From Nitriliruptoraceae bacterium (GTDB taxonomy: Bacteria > Actinomycetota > Nitriliruptoria > Nitriliruptorales > Nitriliruptoraceae), in the NCBI GenBank assembly GCA_007116505.1, contig SKII01000027.1, forward strand, positions 1-5,710: 5,710 nt of DNA, read 5' to 3'. Below, piece by piece: positions 1 to 5,169 of the stretch. The notes beneath the pieces are model-generated. The model saw only the letters and a list, made by a program, of their open reading frames with translations. It ran no database searches and was not told the origin of the DNA. How positions within the stretch are numbered: the first letter of the stretch is position 1; each line of letters opens with the position of its first letter. Both the position numbers and the translations under genes were made by a program.

Positions 1-223
1 CGCCGAAGGCGACCGCGGCGAGCACCCACGTCGCGGCGGCCACGCGGTGGGTCATGAGCGGGCGCTCGGTCAACCACAGCAGCGCGTCCGCACCTCGGAC
101 GCCGTCGTCGGCGAGCGCGAGCGCACGCACCGCGTCGACCTCCCGCACGACGGCGGCGATGGCCGCGGACAGGATGACGACGGCGACGGCCGTCGCCGCC
201 ACGGCGAGCTCGACCGTGGTCAC
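1..223 (-). CDS. CNNM/CorC-type (DUF21) 'hemolysin' membrane protein, N-terminal fragment
   Basis: Only the first 74 codons are present; the gene continues beyond the left edge. I chose the GTG at 223-221 because it overlaps the ybeY stop as GTGA, follows a G-rich Shine-Dalgarno-like stretch and keeps the frame open to the edge. The fragment starts VTTVELAVAATAVAVVILSA, a first membrane helix at about residues 5-30. A charged stretch follows (REVDAVRALALADDGVRGA), then LLWLTERP, then a second hydrophobic segment from about residue 58. This helix, R-rich linker with G-RGA and '..RP' pattern, then helix fits the start of DUF21 domains in CBS-domain proteins of the CorC/HlyC family (putative Mg/Co transport, membrane). 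The usual AAEAAL motif reads AAIAAV here, so the match is loose. The position after phoH-ybeY is the usual place for this family in actinobacteria, and the call leans on that context. The CBS domains are outside the window. Confidence 0.62.
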   Translation of the reverse strand, partial: MTTVELAVAATAVAVVILSAAIAAVVREVDAVRALALADDGVRGADALLWLTERPLMTHRVAAATWVLAAVAFG

Positions 224-675
224 CGCCCGCCCGCCCCGCCGCCCCGATGGAGCGCCAGCAGCGTCTCGGTGAGCCCGAACATCGCCCGCTCCTCCTCCGG
301 CTCGGCATGGTCCATGCCGAGCAGATGCAGGAGGCCGTGCACCGTGAGCAGCTGCAGCTCCGAGTGCCCGGTGATCCCACGCTCGGCCGCCTGACGATGC
401 GCGACAGCGGGACACAGCACGACGTCCCCGAGGATCGCGGGGCCGGCCGGCGGGGACTCCCCGGGCTCGTCGATCGGGAACGCGAGCACGTCGGTCGGAC
501 CCTCGTGGCCCAGATGCTGCTCGTTGAGACGCGAGATGGTCACCTCGTCGACGAGCAGCAGCGAGACCTCCATGTCGTCGGGCACGCGACGCTGCTCGAG
601 CACGTGCTCGGCGAGGCGGACGAGGTCCTCGGCGTCGACCTCGAGGTCCTGCTCATCGGCGAGGAACACCGGCAC
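220..675 (-). CDS. ybeY: Endoribonuclease YbeY / rRNA maturation factor
   Basis: A 151-residue cytoplasmic zinc-dependent protein, normal length for YbeY. The family acts in 16S rRNA 3'-end maturation and 70S ribosome quality control. The C-terminal half carries the diagnostic metal site HGLLHLLGMDH (H113, H117, H123). Upstream is the conserved segment LNEQHLGHEGPTDVLAFP at residues 50-67, and ILGDVVLCP follows at 81-89. I chose the GTG start at 675 because GGGAGG lies 8 nt before it and the protein then begins VPVFLADEQ, as family members do. An in-frame ATG at 717 would add 14 residues inside the phoH coding end and has a poorer ribosome site. The start is 1 nt past the phoH stop and the end overlaps the next gene by 4 bp, so the gene is coupled on both sides. 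Its neighbour PhoH/YbeZ is a known physical partner of YbeY in other bacteria. Confidence 0.96.
   Translation of the reverse strand: MPVFLADEQDLEVDAEDLVRLAEHVLEQRRVPDDMEVSLLLVDEVTISRLNEQHLGHEGPTDVLAFPIDEPGESPPAGPAILGDVVLCPAVAHRQAAERGITGHSELQLLTVHGLLHLLGMDHAEPEEERAMFGLTETLLALHRGGGAGGR
300..322. repeat. Perfect inverted repeat inside ybeY
   Basis: Arms of 11 bp (300-310 and 312-322) are exact reverse complements around the single base 311. As RNA this would be a 10-bp stem with a 3-nt loop in the ybeY message. It covers the codons for LGMDHAE, which include the last zinc-ligand histidine. Part of the symmetry is forced by the codons, since GGC-ATG and CAT-GCC are complementary. Confidence 0.8.
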
Positions 676-676
676 G

Positions 677-1720
677 TCAGCGACCTCCCGCGGCGGCGTC
701 GCCCTGGACCTCGTCATGACGGTCGTATGCCTCGACGATGCGCTGCACGATCGGGTGGCGAACGACATCGTCGGAACCGAAGCTCGCGAACGCGACGCCC
801 TCGATGTCGCGGAGGATCTCCCGGGCGACGACGAGCCCCGAGCGCTTCCCCTGCGGGAGGTCGGTCTGGCTGACGTCCCCGGTGACGACTGCGCGCGCGT
901 TGAACCCGATGCGGGTCAGGAACATCTTCATCTGCTCGGGCGTGGTGTTCTGCGCCTCGTCGAGCACGATGAAGGCGTCGTTGAGCGTCCGGCCGCGCAT
1001 GTAGGCGAGCGGTGCGACCTCGATGACGCCCCGCTCGACGTGGTTCACGAGCTCGGCGGCGTCCATCATGTCCTGCAGCGCGTCCCACAGGGGCTTGAGG
1101 TAGGGGTCGATCTTCTCGTGGAGGGTGCCCGGGAGGAACCCGAGCCGCTCCCCGGCCTCGACGGCGGGGCGGGTCAGGATGAGGCGGTTGACCTCCCTGG
1201 CCCGGAGCGCACGGACGGCCGCCCCCATCGCGAGGTAGGTCTTCCCCGTTCCGGCCGGACCGATGCCGAACGTGACGGTGTTCGCCGCGATCGCATCGAG
1301 GTAACGGCGCTGGCCGACGGTCTTCGGTCGGATCGTGCGTCCGCGGTGGGTGACGAGATGCTCGCCGAGGACGTCGGCCGCTCGCGACGGGACACCCTCC
1401 CGCACGATGCGGATGGTCTGCTCGACGAGGCGACGGTCGAGGACCTGGCCGCGGGCGACGAGCTCGGCGAGCTCGTCGAGCACGCGCGCGACCTGGTCGA
1501 CGTCGGACCCGTCACCGGGCCCGTCGACGATGCGGAACTCGTTGCCACGGGCATGGATGCGGGACGTGAACGCCGCCTCGACGACCCGGAGGTGCTCGTC
1601 GGCATGCCCGAGCAGCGACGGCATGTGCGACGGGTCGGTGACGCGCACGGTGAGCACGCCGTCCTCACGCCGGATGCTCGTCGCGCCTGCAGCGGGCGCG
1701 GACGGCGGGGTGATGCTCAA
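677..1720 (-). CDS. phoH: PhoH-family ATPase (YbeZ type)
   Basis: A 347-residue protein with the full PhoH ATPase core. Residues 1-125 form a poorly conserved N-terminal region that begins with an Ala/Pro-rich stretch. A conserved lead-in KTVGQRRYLDAI is at about 133-144. Walker A is GPAGTGKT at 154-161, followed by LTRPAVEAGERLGFLPG at 182-198. YMRGRTLNDAFIVLDEAQN at 240-258 contains the Walker B motif. KMFLTRIGFNARAVVTGD follows at 265-282, then SQTDLPQG. The family is a predicted P-loop ATPase, possibly an RNA helicase, in the cytoplasm; YbeZ members bind YbeY. The best start is TTG at 1720, 22 nt after the rsmE stop, with GAGGAG 11 nt upstream. Later starts such as the GTG at 1657 would cut into the N-terminal domain. 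The TTG start may keep its level low. No key residue is missing. Confidence 0.96.
   Translation of the reverse strand: MSITPPSAPAAGATSIRREDGVLTVRVTDPSHMPSLLGHADEHLRVVEAAFTSRIHARGNEFRIVDGPGDGSDVDQVARVLDELAELVARGQVLDRRLVEQTIRIVREGVPSRAADVLGEHLVTHRGRTIRPKTVGQRRYLDAIAANTVTFGIGPAGTGKTYLAMGAAVRALRAREVNRLILTRPAVEAGERLGFLPGTLHEKIDPYLKPLWDALQDMMDAAELVNHVERGVIEVAPLAYMRGRTLNDAFIVLDEAQNTTPEQMKMFLTRIGFNARAVVTGDVSQTDLPQGKRSGLVVAREILRDIEGVAFASFGSDDVVRHPIVQRIVEAYDRHDEVQGDAAAGGR
684..689 (-). promoter_or_regulatory. Ribosome binding site of ybeY
   Basis: GGGAGG on the minus strand lies 8 nt before the GTG at 675-673, within the last phoH codons. It is the main reason for preferring the GTG start to the upstream ATG at 717. 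Confidence 0.75.
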
Positions 1721-1731
1721 GGGCGTCGGGG

Positions 1732-1737
1732 CTCCTC
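1732..1737 (-). promoter_or_regulatory. Ribosome binding site of phoH
   Basis: GAGGAG on the minus strand, in the 22-nt gap after the rsmE stop, lies 11 nt before the TTG start at 1720. The spacing is somewhat long. No ATG is available between the rsmE stop and the conserved part of PhoH, which supports the rare start codon. Confidence 0.55.
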
Positions 1738-1742
1738 GACGG

Positions 1743-2618
1743 TCAGGGTGCGAGCGTAGCGCCGTGGGCGGCCGCGGCGGCGAGCGCGGACGAGGGGTCC
1801 GGCGACCCGCCGGCCGTGCTCCAGCGGCCCGTCAGGGCGGCGAGCACCGCGAGGGCCACCGGGCCCGCATGCTCCGTGCGGAGCACGCTCGGCCCGAGCC
1901 CGACCTCGTGCCAGCCGGCATCCGCGGCGACGGCACGCTCCCGGTCGCTCCAGCCGCCCTCCGGGCCGACCGCGACGACGATGGTGCCCGAGGAGGAGGA
2001 GGAGGAGGAGGAGGAGAGGACCGTCGGGAGCGGCGACGCCCCCGGGACCGCGAAGAGGGCCACCACGTCGCCGGGCACGTCGCCGGGCACCTCAGCGAGC
2101 ACGTCGCCGGCATCCGCGAGGGTCCGCGCGAGGACCCGCAGCACGTCGGCGGGCCCCGAGGCCGGTGCGGTCACGGTCGGGAGCCGCGTCCCGCGCGACT
2201 GCTCGAGGGCCGCGCTCGCGACCGCCCGCCAGCGGCCGACGATCGCCGCCTCCGCCTTCGCGTCGGGTCGGCCCTGTGTCCGCTCGGCGACCACGGGGAC
2301 GACCACGTCGACCCCGAGCTCGCACGCTGTGCGCACGGCGTCCTCGGCCCGCCGTCCCTTGGAGAGCGCCTGCGCGAGCACGAGCCTCGGTCCGGGTGCA
2401 GGGCTCGTGACCGGCGTCGAGCGGAGGCGCACACCTCCGGCGACGAGCTCGGCCCCTGCGACCCGGCCCGCCCCGTCCGTGACGCTGAGCCCAGCCCCGT
2501 CCCCGAGGCGCAGGACGCGGCGGAGGTGATGGAGGGTCGCCTCGGCGACCTCGACCCGGTCCCCCTCGGCGGCATCGGAGAGCGCACCGTCGACGAGGAC
2601 GTGGGGTGGGAGGCTCAT
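1743..2618 (-). CDS. rsmE: 16S rRNA (uracil1498-N3)-methyltransferase RsmE
   Basis: A SPOUT-class (trefoil-knot) methyltransferase that uses S-adenosylmethionine to methylate U1498 of 16S rRNA. An N-terminal PUA-like domain covers about residues 1-75 and includes LHHLRRVLRLGDG at 29-41. The SPOUT domain follows: QALSKGRRAEDAVRTACELG at 83-102, ALEQSRGTRLP at 137-147, the SAM-loop AVGPEGGW at 216-223 and the knot motif LGPSVLRTEHAG at 241-252. The start is ATG at 2618, 10 nt after the dnaJ stop, with GAGG 5 nt upstream. At 291 residues it is longer than the usual 240-250. The extra length is mainly a loop at about 165-212, which contains a duplicated VPGD and nine consecutive serines just before the strand leading to GPEGG, plus an Ala-rich tail of about 25 residues. 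The open frame extends upstream over the dnaJ end, but that part has no RsmE character. Confidence 0.95.
   Translation of the reverse strand: MSLPPHVLVDGALSDAAEGDRVEVAEATLHHLRRVLRLGDGAGLSVTDGAGRVAGAELVAGGVRLRSTPVTSPAPGPRLVLAQALSKGRRAEDAVRTACELGVDVVVPVVAERTQGRPDAKAEAAIVGRWRAVASAALEQSRGTRLPTVTAPASGPADVLRVLARTLADAGDVLAEVPGDVPGDVVALFAVPGASPLPTVLSSSSSSSSSGTIVVAVGPEGGWSDRERAVAADAGWHEVGLGPSVLRTEHAGPVALAVLAALTGRWSTAGGSPDPSSALAAAAAHGATLAP
1990..2016. repeat. Trinucleotide microsatellite, nine GAG/CTC units
   Basis: Nine consecutive GAG units on the plus strand. On the coding minus strand they give eight TCC codons and one TCG, read as nine serines (RsmE residues 202-210). Length changes by whole units would keep the frame. 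The uniform TCC use points to slippage rather than protein-level selection. Confidence 0.9.
2064..2087. repeat. 12-bp tandem duplication in rsmE
   Basis: Two exact copies of cacgtcgccggg (2064-2075 and 2076-2087), followed by a partial third start (cac). They encode the repeated VPGD in the variable loop of RsmE, close to the serine tract. Confidence 0.8.
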
Positions 2619-2628
2619 CGTGGCCTCA

Positions 2629-3747
2629 TCACGGACGGTGCACCTCGACGGGCGTGCCGGCGCCGGGGTCCTCGCCGCGCTGCTCGGCCCACGTCCTGAC
2701 GAGCTCGCGCTCCCGCCTCCCGAGGCGACGCGGCACGTCCACCTCGACGTGCAGGTGCAGGTCGCCGCGCCGACCGCCGCCGCGCACGGGCAGCCCGGCA
2801 CGCGTGACGATCAGGACCTCTCCGGGCTGCACGCCGGCGGGCACGACGACCTCATGGTCGCCGCCACCGAGCGCGGGCACGCGCACGGTCCCGCCGAGCA
2901 GCGCGGTGGTGAGCGGGATGCGGACGATGGTGTGGAGCGAGCGGCCGTCGCGCTCGAACAGCGCATGCGGGGCGACCTGGGCCTGGAGGTAGAGGTCCCC
3001 TGCCGGAGCCCCCTGCCGTCCCGCCTCCCCCTCGCCGCGGCGCGGGATGCGGTCGCCGTCCTCGAGGCCGGCCGGGATCTCGACCTCGATCCTGCGGCGC
3101 TGCACGCGCCGACCCTCGCCCCGGCAGTCGGCGCAGGCGTCGGCGACGCTGCGTCCGCTGCCGCCGCACACCGTGCAGGCGCTGGCCGTCGCCATCGAGC
3201 CGAGCGGCGTGCGGACCATGCGTTGCACGCGACCCGACCCTCCGCAACCGCCGCAGCGCACGGGGGACGATCCGTCCGCGGACCCGGTGCCGCTGCAGGT
3301 CGAGCATCCGGCCGCGACCTCGACGTCGACCTCCCGTGCGACACCGGCGAGCACGTCCTCGAGCGTCAGGTCGATACCGACGAGGACGTCACGCCCGGCG
3401 CGCTCGCGCCGCTGGCCCCCTGCACCGGCGAACCCTCCGCCGGAGAAGCCGGCGCCGAAGAACGCGTCGATGACGTCGCCGATCCCGCCACCGAAGCCGG
3501 CGCCGAAGCCGAACGGGTCCGATGCGCCGCCGCGCGATGATGCCGTGCCGTCGTCACCGAAGCGGTCGTAGCGGGCACGCCGCTCGGGGTCGGAGAGGAC
3601 CTCGTAGGCGTGGGTGGCCTCCTTGAAGCGCTCGGCGTCACCACCCGCGTCCGGATGGTGCTCGCGGGCCTTGCGCCGGTAGGCGCGCTTGATCTCCTCG
3701 GCGGGCGCGTCGGGGCGCAGGTCGAGGACTCCGTAGAGGTCAGCCAT
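2629..3747 (-). CDS. dnaJ: Chaperone protein DnaJ (HrcA-linked DnaJ2 type)
   Basis: A 372-residue type I Hsp40, full length. It stimulates the DnaK ATPase and delivers unfolded substrates in the cytoplasm. The J domain is at 1-65, starting MADLYGVLDL, with HPD at 31-33. A Gly/Phe-rich linker runs from about 73 to 111. The zinc-finger region has all four CxxCxGxG repeats: CSTCSGTG (148), CGGCGGSG (165), CTVCGGSG (191) and CADCRGEG (205). The C-terminal substrate domains follow, with GEGEAG at 238-243 and DLYLQAQV at 251-258. The ATG at 3747 overlaps the hrcA end by 8 bp and has no strong ribosome site, so translation probably depends on coupling with hrcA. Actinobacteria commonly carry one dnaJ with dnaK-grpE and a second next to hrcA. 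This looks like the second, because no dnaK or grpE is present here. The open frame continues upstream but only over hrcA. Confidence 0.97.
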   Translation of the reverse strand: MADLYGVLDLRPDAPAEEIKRAYRRKAREHHPDAGGDAERFKEATHAYEVLSDPERRARYDRFGDDGTASSRGGASDPFGFGAGFGGGIGDVIDAFFGAGFSGGGFAGAGGQRRERAGRDVLVGIDLTLEDVLAGVAREVDVEVAAGCSTCSGTGSADGSSPVRCGGCGGSGRVQRMVRTPLGSMATASACTVCGGSGRSVADACADCRGEGRRVQRRRIEVEIPAGLEDGDRIPRRGEGEAGRQGAPAGDLYLQAQVAPHALFERDGRSLHTIVRIPLTTALLGGTVRVPALGGGDHEVVVPAGVQPGEVLIVTRAGLPVRGGGRRGDLHLHVEVDVPRRLGRRERELVRTWAEQRGEDPGAGTPVEVHRP

Positions 3748-4909
3748 GCTCTGCCAGTGCGTCGAGCGTGCGCTGCAGCTGGTCGGAGACGGCCCGGACG
3801 GTCGCGAGCGCGCTGCCGTAGTCCATCCGTGTCGGACCGAGCACGCCGAGCGATCCGGAGGCGACGAGGCGGTAGCGCTGGGCCACGAGCGACGTCGGAC
3901 GCAGGTCCTCGAGCGGGTTCTCCTCGCCGATGCGGACGGTCGGGGACGCGTCGTCGGGACCCTCGACGGCCTCCTCGAGCAGACGCGCGAGCGTCTCACG
4001 CTCCTCGAGCAGCTGGAGCAGGCGGGCGAGCTCGTCACGCTGCAGCGAGACGTCGTCGGCGAGCGAGGACTGTCCGCCGACGAACACCTGGTGCACCCGG
4101 TCCTCCCGGACGTCGACGGCGGCCTCGGCGACGGCGCGGACGATGCCCCGCAGGTCGGACGGCGCCTCCTCGGCGAGCACCCCGAGGACCGGTCCGACGT
4201 CGCTGAAGCGGCGGCCGACGAGCCGGTCCGCGAGCATGGTGCGGACACGGTCGAGGTCGCGCTCGTCACCACCGACAGGGAGCTCGACGACGTGCTTCTC
4301 CACGCGACCCGTGTCGGCGACGAGCAGCAGCAGCGCGCTCAGCGGCCCGAGCACGACGAGCTCGACGAGGCGGAGCCGGGAGGTCGCGATCGCCGGCGAG
4401 ATGACGAGCGAGACGAGTCGTGTCAGCTGGCTCAGCACGGTGGTGGTGCGCGCCAGCAGGTCCTCGACGTCGCGGGCCGAGCCGAGCAGCTCATCGATGA
4501 CCTCGCGCTGCCGTGTGTCGAGCGCCGGCGCGTTGCGCAGGTCGTCGACGAACCAGCGGTAGCCACGGTCGGTCGGCACGCGACCCGCGGACGTGTGCGG
4601 CTGCGTGATGAGCCCCAGCTCCTCGAGCGCCCCCATGTCGCTGCGCACTGTCGCAGCGGAGACCTCGAGCCCGGCCGAGCGCACGACGTGGGCGGAGCCG
4701 ACCGGCTGCCCGGTCGTGACGTACTCGGTGACGACCGCACGGAGCACGACGCGCTTGCGCTCGTCGAGGTCGAGCACGCTCGCGTCGGCTGCGGCAGCGG
4801 CGACCGCGGCAGGGACCTCGACGGGCACGTCGACGATGACCGTCCCGGCGAGGTGGGCCGCACGGACGGTCCGTGACCCTCCGCTCCCCGCGCGCGCGAC
4901 GCTCGCCAT
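3740..4909 (-). CDS. hrcA: Heat-inducible transcription repressor HrcA
   Basis: A 389-residue DNA-binding repressor of the HrcA family, which represses groE (and sometimes dnaK) operons through CIRCE operators and needs GroEL for activity. The winged-helix N-domain starts at VLDLDERKRVVLRAVVTEYV (45-64), with TTGQPVGS next and SAATVRSDMGALEELGLI at 84-101. The wing TSAGRVPTDRGYRWFVD is at 106-122. The GAF-like domain follows, and the conserved C-terminal SLGVLGPTRMDY is at 353-364. The chosen ATG at 4909 has GGGAGG 11 nt upstream. This gives an Ala/Val-rich extension of about 43 residues before the usual HrcA start, against a family length near 340-350. A GTG at residue 45 would give a standard length but lacks a ribosome site. 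The gene heads the operon and ends 8 bp inside dnaJ. Autoregulation through CIRCE is not supported by the upstream sequence. Confidence 0.95.
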   Translation of the reverse strand: MASVARAGSGGSRTVRAAHLAGTVIVDVPVEVPAAVAAAAADASVLDLDERKRVVLRAVVTEYVTTGQPVGSAHVVRSAGLEVSAATVRSDMGALEELGLITQPHTSAGRVPTDRGYRWFVDDLRNAPALDTRQREVIDELLGSARDVEDLLARTTTVLSQLTRLVSLVISPAIATSRLRLVELVVLGPLSALLLLVADTGRVEKHVVELPVGGDERDLDRVRTMLADRLVGRRFSDVGPVLGVLAEEAPSDLRGIVRAVAEAAVDVREDRVHQVFVGGQSSLADDVSLQRDELARLLQLLEERETLARLLEEAVEGPDDASPTVRIGEENPLEDLRPTSLVAQRYRLVASGSLGVLGPTRMDYGSALATVRAVSDQLQRTLDALAEHG

Positions 4910-4920
4910 CCTGCCCACCA

Positions 4921-4926
4921 CCTCCC
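4921..4926 (-). promoter_or_regulatory. Ribosome binding site of hrcA
   Basis: GGGAGG on the minus strand, 11 nt before the ATG at 4909. It is the best Shine-Dalgarno match near any candidate hrcA start, so it supports the long N-terminus. Confidence 0.6.
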
Positions 4927-4940
4927 CCGGTCCTCCGCGT

Positions 4941-4956
4941 CGGCGGCCGGCCGCCG
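4941..4956. repeat. 16-bp perfect palindrome in the hrcA leader
   Basis: cggcggccggccgccg is its own reverse complement. It lies between the putative hrcA -10 box and its ribosome site, so it would sit in the 5' untranslated RNA or act as a two-fold operator. In DNA this GC-rich, chance is a real alternative. Confidence 0.55.
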
Positions 4957-4977
4957 GCCCTGATCCGGGCAGCGCGG

Positions 4978-5006
4978 ATGCTACCGACGCGCTCCGTCGC
5001 GACCTG
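4978..5006 (-). promoter_or_regulatory. Putative promoter of the hrcA operon
   Basis: TAGCAT at 4983-4978 on the minus strand fits the TANNNT consensus of actinobacterial -10 boxes. Upstream at about 5001-5006 only a weak -35 (CAGGTC-like) can be proposed. Transcription would start near 4971, leaving a leader of about 60 nt before the ATG at 4909. No other TANNNT lies as well placed in this GC-rich gap. Confidence 0.4.
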
Positions 5007-5067
5007 AGCCGATGGGGCGCAGGCACGCAGCAGTGACGCAGCGATGCAGGTGGAGGTGCAGGGGCTG

Positions 5068-5093
5068 CGTGGCGCGGCTCCGCCGTGGCGCGG
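5068..5093. repeat. 10-bp direct repeat in the divergent region
   Basis: cgtggcgcgg occurs at 5068-5077 and again at 5084-5093, a 16-bp period. It directly precedes the inverted repeat at 5098-5119. No coding role is apparent because no gene is called here. Confidence 0.5.
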
Positions 5094-5097
5094 GGGT

Positions 5098-5119
5098 CGC
5101 GCTCGCCGGCGCGAGCGCG
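5098..5119. repeat. Inverted repeat, 9-bp arms with 4-bp centre, at the rightward promoter
   Basis: cgcgctcgc (5098-5106), centre cggc, then gcgagcgcg (5111-5119): exact reverse-complement arms. It directly abuts the putative -10 box TACCGT and would fill its spacer and -35 region, the usual position of a repressor operator. No T-run follows, so it is not an ordinary intrinsic terminator. Confidence 0.6.
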
Positions 5120-5125
5120 TACCGT
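5120..5125 (+). promoter_or_regulatory. Putative -10 box for the rightward genes
   Basis: TACCGT fits TANNNT and lies 45 nt before the ATG at 5170. The -35 position (about 5097-5102) shows no good match, so the promoter would be weak, activator-dependent or read by an alternative sigma factor. The call rests on position and one hexamer. Confidence 0.3.
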
Positions 5126-5134
5126 TGCGGGCTC

Positions 5135-5158
5135 GACCGACGGACCGATCGACCGACC
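5135..5158. repeat. Three 8-bp-period direct repeats (GACCGAnn)
   Basis: gaccga begins at 5135, 5143 and 5151, each followed by a two-base variable tail (cg, tc, cc). The array lies just downstream of the putative start of transcription and ends beside the ribosome site of the gene at 5170. Confidence 0.7.
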
Positions 5159-5169
5159 AGGGGGCACGG

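Larger units (their letters stand above)
4910..5169. other. Divergent intergenic region between hrcA and the membrane-protein gene
   Basis: 260 bp without a supported gene on either strand. It should hold the promoters of both transcription units. It lacks CIRCE: there is no TTAGCACTC/GAGTGCTAA pair or recognisable variant. It contains, from left to right, the hrcA ribosome site, a 16-bp palindrome, the hrcA -10 candidate, a 10-bp direct repeat, a 9-bp-arm inverted repeat next to the rightward -10 candidate, a GACCGA triplet array and the rightward ribosome site. Confidence 0.75.

Noticed and set aside
524..1759. Long plus-strand open frame opposite phoH and the ybeY start
   Set aside because: It is antisense to phoH, whose Walker motifs are intact. 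The product is Asp/Arg/Val-rich low-complexity typical of GC-rich antisense frames, with no recognisable domain.
1990..2016. Microsatellite as an on/off phase-variation switch
   Set aside because: The unit is three bases, so gain or loss keeps the reading frame and cannot switch the gene off.
1335..2699. Plus-strand open frame of 454 codons across the phoH-rsmE-dnaJ junctions
   Set aside because: It crosses three real gene boundaries on the opposite strand and is Arg/Gly-rich without motifs; a codon-bias shadow.
2620..3540. Plus-strand open frame opposite dnaJ
   Set aside because: Antisense to the zinc-finger and C-terminal regions of a clear DnaJ; no domain and no promoter.
3746..4876. Plus-strand open frame of 376 codons almost matching hrcA in extent
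   Set aside because: A mirror of the hrcA frame: acidic and Arg-rich, with no family resemblance, while HrcA on the other strand is well conserved.
5098..5119. Inverted repeat as a transcription terminator
   Set aside because: No T-rich tract follows on either strand and no gene ends nearby; an operator or chance repeat fits better.
5044..5169. Upstream extension of the membrane-protein gene to an ATG at 5044
   Set aside because: The extra 42 residues are Arg-rich and cover the repeats and putative promoter. The ATG at 5170 has AGGGGG 5 nt upstream and begins the family-like segment.
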